Source: Reyranella sp. | GTDB lineage: Bacteria > Pseudomonadota > Alphaproteobacteria > Reyranellales > Reyranellaceae | Length of the DNA stretch: 6,894 bases | NCBI GenBank assembly: GCA_016780605.1 | Contig: JADHLS010000273.1 | Location: 1-6,894, forward strand | Reading direction: 5' to 3' | Part shown: in pieces, positions 4,532-6,894 of the stretch | How positions within the stretch are numbered: position 1 is the stretch's first letter | How the letters are laid out: every line of letters begins with the position of its first letter | The notes under the pieces: model-generated | Seen by the model: the letters and a program-made list of their open reading frames with translations, nothing else | What the model was told of the DNA's origin: nothing | Databases searched by the model: none | Made by a program: the position numbers and the translations under genes

Positions 4532-6342
4532 TGACCACCGACCGTCCGCCATCGCCGCTTGCTCGTCGGCGGTTCGTCCAGGGAGTTGCTGCCACGGGCG
4601 CTTTTGCCACGCTGCAGCCTGGGCGTAGAGCCCTCGCCGCAGGACCGCAGCAGGTCTTGAGCGGCACCGAGTTTCAGCTCGAAATCGGTCCAATGCCGAT
4701 CAACATCACCGGTCGGACCATGACCGCCACGGCCATCAACGGCCAGGTTCCCGGTCCGATCCTGCGCTTGCGCGAAGGCGACACGGTCACGCTTTCGGTC
4801 ACCAATCGGCTTCCTTTCACAAGCTCCATCCACTGGCACGGTCTTCGGGTTCCCTCGCCGATGGACGGCGTTCCGGGCTTCAGCTTCAACGGTATCGCGC
4901 CGGGCGAGACCTTCGTCTACCGCTTCCCGGTCCGCCAGAGCGGCACCTATTGGTACCATGCCCATGGCCCGGAAGAGCAGACCGGCGTCTACGGCTCGCT
5001 CGTCATCGAACCGAAGGGCGGTTTCGCGCAGCCCTTCGACCGCGACTATGTGGTGGTGCTGTCGGACTGGAGCGACGAGAGCCCCCTCACCATCATCAGC
5101 AACCTCAAGTTCCAGAGCGACTACTACAACTACCAGCGTCGAACGTTGAACACGTTCATGGAGGACGCAAAGCGCGAAGGGCTTGGCGCGACGATCCAGG
5201 ACCGCCTGATGTGGGGCAACATGCGCATGAGCCCCACCGACATCCTCGACGTCTCGGGCGCTACCTACACCTACCTCATGAATGGCCAACCGCCGGCTGC
5301 CAACTGGACCGCCTTGTTTCGTCCAGGGGAGCGCGTGCGGCTGCGCTTCATCGATGCCGGCACGATGAGCATCTTCGACGTGCGCATACCGGGCCTGCCC
5401 ATGACCGTGGTGCAGACGGACGGCAACGACGTCGTGCCGGTGACGGTCGATGAATTCCGTATCAGCCCCGGCGAGACGTACGACGTGATCGTGCAGCCTA
5501 CGGAGGCGCGGGCGTTCACGATTTTCGCGCAGGCCCAAGACCGGACGGGGTTTGCCCGCGGCACTCTGGCCCCCCGCGCCGGCATGAGCGCCGCCGTTCC
5601 CCCGATGGATCCGCGGTGGATACGCACCATGGTCGATATGGGGATGGAGCATGGCGGTGGGATGAGTGACATGCCATCGGGCAACAGCATGCCGGGCATG
5701 CAGCATGGTTCCACGCCTGGGATGAACGATGCCCCAGCAAGCGCCGCGCGGCAGAACCATGGCGCGATGCCGGGAATGAGCGGCGCAGCCCCAAGCATGG
5801 GGCCGATGGCCGGCATGGAGCAGGATGCAGCTGCTGCCGGGCTTGCAGGCCGTGTCGGCGTAGACAACGTGGCGATGGCGCCGAAGGAGCGTCTGTCCGA
5901 AGCGGGCGGCGGCCTCGACGGCAATGGGCGCCGGGTGCTGCGCCTGACCGACCTGCGGTCGCCCAAGCGCGGCAACGATCTTCGGCCTGCGACCCGTGAA
6001 ATCGTGCTGCATCTCACCGGCAACATGGAACGCTTCATGTGGAGCTTCGACGGTACGAAATTTTCCGACGCCGCGCCGATCATGCTGCGGCTCGGAGAGC
6101 GGGTGCGTTTCACACTGATAAACGACACCATGATGGATCACCCGATGCACCTGCACGGAGTGTGGAGCGAGCTCGAGAACGGGCGGAGCGACTATCGTCC
6201 GTACAAGCACACTATTCTGGTGAAGGGGGGAGAGCGGCTGAGCTTTTTGGTCAGCGCGGATGAGCCCGGCCGTTGGGCCTTCCACTGCCATCTCCTCTAC
6301 CACATGGAACTGGGCATGATGCGGGAGGTACGCATCTCATGA
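4531..6342 (+). CDS. copA: CopA/PcoA-type multicopper oxidase, copper resistance
   Basis: This encodes 603 aa, the usual length for CopA/PcoA. It is exported folded by the Tat pathway: RRRFVQG at residues 12-18, a short hydrophobic stretch, and likely cleavage after ALAA (34-37). It acts in the periplasm, where the family oxidises Cu(I) to the less toxic Cu(II) and binds several copper ions. The copper sites are complete: HWHG (101-104), WYHAHG (141-146), HPMHLHG (537-543) and HCHLLYHMELGM (585-596), the last giving the type-1 Cys586, His591 and axial Met596. A Met/His-rich insert at 367-430 (MVDMGMEHGG, MPGMQHG, MPGM, MAGMEQD) is the expected extra copper-binding segment. The start overlaps the preceding stop by one base, and GGAGG (4520-4524) lies 6 nt upstream. 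The end overlaps copB by ATGA, which indicates translational coupling. The frame is intact, in contrast to the decayed genes to its left. Confidence 0.97.
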   Translation: MTTDRPPSPLARRRFVQGVAATGAFATLQPGRRALAAGPQQVLSGTEFQLEIGPMPINITGRTMTATAINGQVPGPILRLREGDTVTLSVTNRLPFTSSIHWHGLRVPSPMDGVPGFSFNGIAPGETFVYRFPVRQSGTYWYHAHGPEEQTGVYGSLVIEPKGGFAQPFDRDYVVVLSDWSDESPLTIISNLKFQSDYYNYQRRTLNTFMEDAKREGLGATIQDRLMWGNMRMSPTDILDVSGATYTYLMNGQPPAANWTALFRPGERVRLRFIDAGTMSIFDVRIPGLPMTVVQTDGNDVVPVTVDEFRISPGETYDVIVQPTEARAFTIFAQAQDRTGFARGTLAPRAGMSAAVPPMDPRWIRTMVDMGMEHGGGMSDMPSGNSMPGMQHGSTPGMNDAPASAARQNHGAMPGMSGAAPSMGPMAGMEQDAAAAGLAGRVGVDNVAMAPKERLSEAGGGLDGNGRRVLRLTDLRSPKRGNDLRPATREIVLHLTGNMERFMWSFDGTKFSDAAPIMLRLGERVRFTLINDTMMDHPMHLHGVWSELENGRSDYRPYKHTILVKGGERLSFLVSADEPGRWAFHCHLLYHMELGMMREVRIS

Positions 6343-6894
6343 ACAAGCTCGGTGCAGCTCTTTGCGCGGCAGTCATGCTTGCCGGTCTGGCAGGTGGTGC
6401 GCGCGCTCAACAAAACCCAGCAACCGATCAGACCCAGCCGCAGAGCATGCCGAAGCTGCTGGACACTGCCATTTTCGCCCATTTGCTGATCAGTCAGTTG
6501 GAGGGGCGATTCGGCTTCAACGAGGGCAACACCTTCCGTTGGGAAGCCGAAGGTTGGGTGGGCACCGACGAAAACAGAATCTGGTTGCTGACCGAAGGCA
6601 GGTACAGCAACAACGAGCTGGATGACGGCATTCATCAACTATTGTATGGCCGTGCAGTCAGCACCTACTTTGATGCCCTGGTAGGCATTCGGTACGACTT
6701 GGACTCTTCGCCGAGTCGTGGCTGGGGTGCGATTGGCATCCAGGGATTGGCTCCGCAGTTTTTCAAGGTCTCCGCCATAGGCTACGCTAGCGGTGGCGGC
6801 CATCTCGCCTTAAGGCTCGAGGCCAGCTACGACCTGCAGATCACCCAGCGCCTGATCCTGCAGCCGCAGGCCGAACTCAATTTCTACACGAAGG
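6339..6894 (+). CDS. copB: CopB/PcoB outer-membrane copper resistance protein (3' end beyond the window)
   Basis: ATG 6339 overlaps the copA stop (ATGA), with GGGAGG at 6323-6328. The frame is open for 185 complete codons to the window edge. Residues 1-23 form a signal peptide (MNKLGAALCAAVMLAGLAGG, cut near ARA before QQNP). The mature part follows the CopB pattern: EGWVGTDENRIWLLTEGRYS, then LYGRAVSTYFDALVGIRYDL, GWGAIGIQGLAPQFF and LEASYDLQITQRLILQPQAE. These are alternating strands of an outer-membrane beta-barrel. CopB/PcoB works with CopA in the periplasm and outer membrane; its exact transport or binding role is still debated. Many CopB proteins have a long Met/His-rich N-terminal region. 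Here it is short and metal-poor (QQNPATDQTQPQSMP), as in PcoB-like shorter forms. Conserved copC and copD genes could follow outside the window. Confidence 0.93.
   Translation, partial: MNKLGAALCAAVMLAGLAGGARAQQNPATDQTQPQSMPKLLDTAIFAHLLISQLEGRFGFNEGNTFRWEAEGWVGTDENRIWLLTEGRYSNNELDDGIHQLLYGRAVSTYFDALVGIRYDLDSSPSRGWGAIGIQGLAPQFFKVSAIGYASGGGHLALRLEASYDLQITQRLILQPQAELNFYTK

Noticed and set aside
4063..6303. A 746-codon open frame on the minus strand across copA
   Set aside because: It is antisense to copA and the small copper genes, and its composition is His/Arg-rich shadow sequence of a GC-rich gene with Met/His repeats. No domain is recognisable, while copA on the plus strand has all its copper motifs.
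1..6894. CRISPR arrays, tRNA or rRNA genes, insertion-sequence ends
   Set aside because: I saw no regularly spaced repeats, no cloverleaf or rRNA segments, and no transposase or integrase motifs on either strand.

Overview
The window is a GC-rich piece of a proteobacterial copper-resistance region, probably on an accessory island. Three things point that way: a PcoA/CopA-CopB operon with a twin-arginine CopA, a periplasmic cupredoxin typical of beta/gamma-proteobacterial copper clusters, and an FNR/ANR-type box. I cannot name the genus from sequence alone, and no tRNA, transposase or integrase is visible.

The minus-strand left part (1-1920) reads as the remains of a second copper module. From its upstream end it holds: a CsoR-type copper-sensing repressor whose frame is broken by a one-base shift (1656-1920); an intact small secreted Cys/His protein of unknown function (1078-1524); the first ~20 codons of a lipoprotein fused out of frame to the last third of a multicopper oxidase (355-922); and a cupredoxin that runs off the left edge (1-330).

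The middle (about 2040-3590) is a gene graveyard. A LOG-family gene on the minus strand carries an in-frame stop, a frameshift and no recognisable native end. Head to head with it, on the plus strand, is a 5'-truncated multiheme cytochrome c with a frameshift and one ruined haem site (CFSYH). The two broken 5' ends meet at about 2850-2880. The stretch 3588-3974 has no convincing gene but holds a good FNR/ANR box with a -10 element, an extended -10 promoter and a 9-bp direct repeat.

The right part (3975-6894) is a tightly packed plus-strand copper operon. It encodes a Met/His-tailed lipoprotein, a CusF-like copper-binding domain (overlapping ATGA, perhaps one gene split by a frameshift), CopA (603 aa, intact) and CopB (cut by the right edge). 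The expected logic is periplasmic copper handling: CopA oxidises or sequesters Cu(I), CopB sits in the outer membrane, and the small Met/His proteins and the cupredoxin bind or carry copper. The likely copper regulator in view is broken, so control must come from elsewhere, for example a CopRS/CusRS system or FNR-type control.

I see no clearly undescribed system. The most useful observations are the pattern of decay, the FNR-type promoter ahead of a copper operon, the split CusF-like protein without the usual His ligand, and the uncharacterised Cys/His secreted protein.
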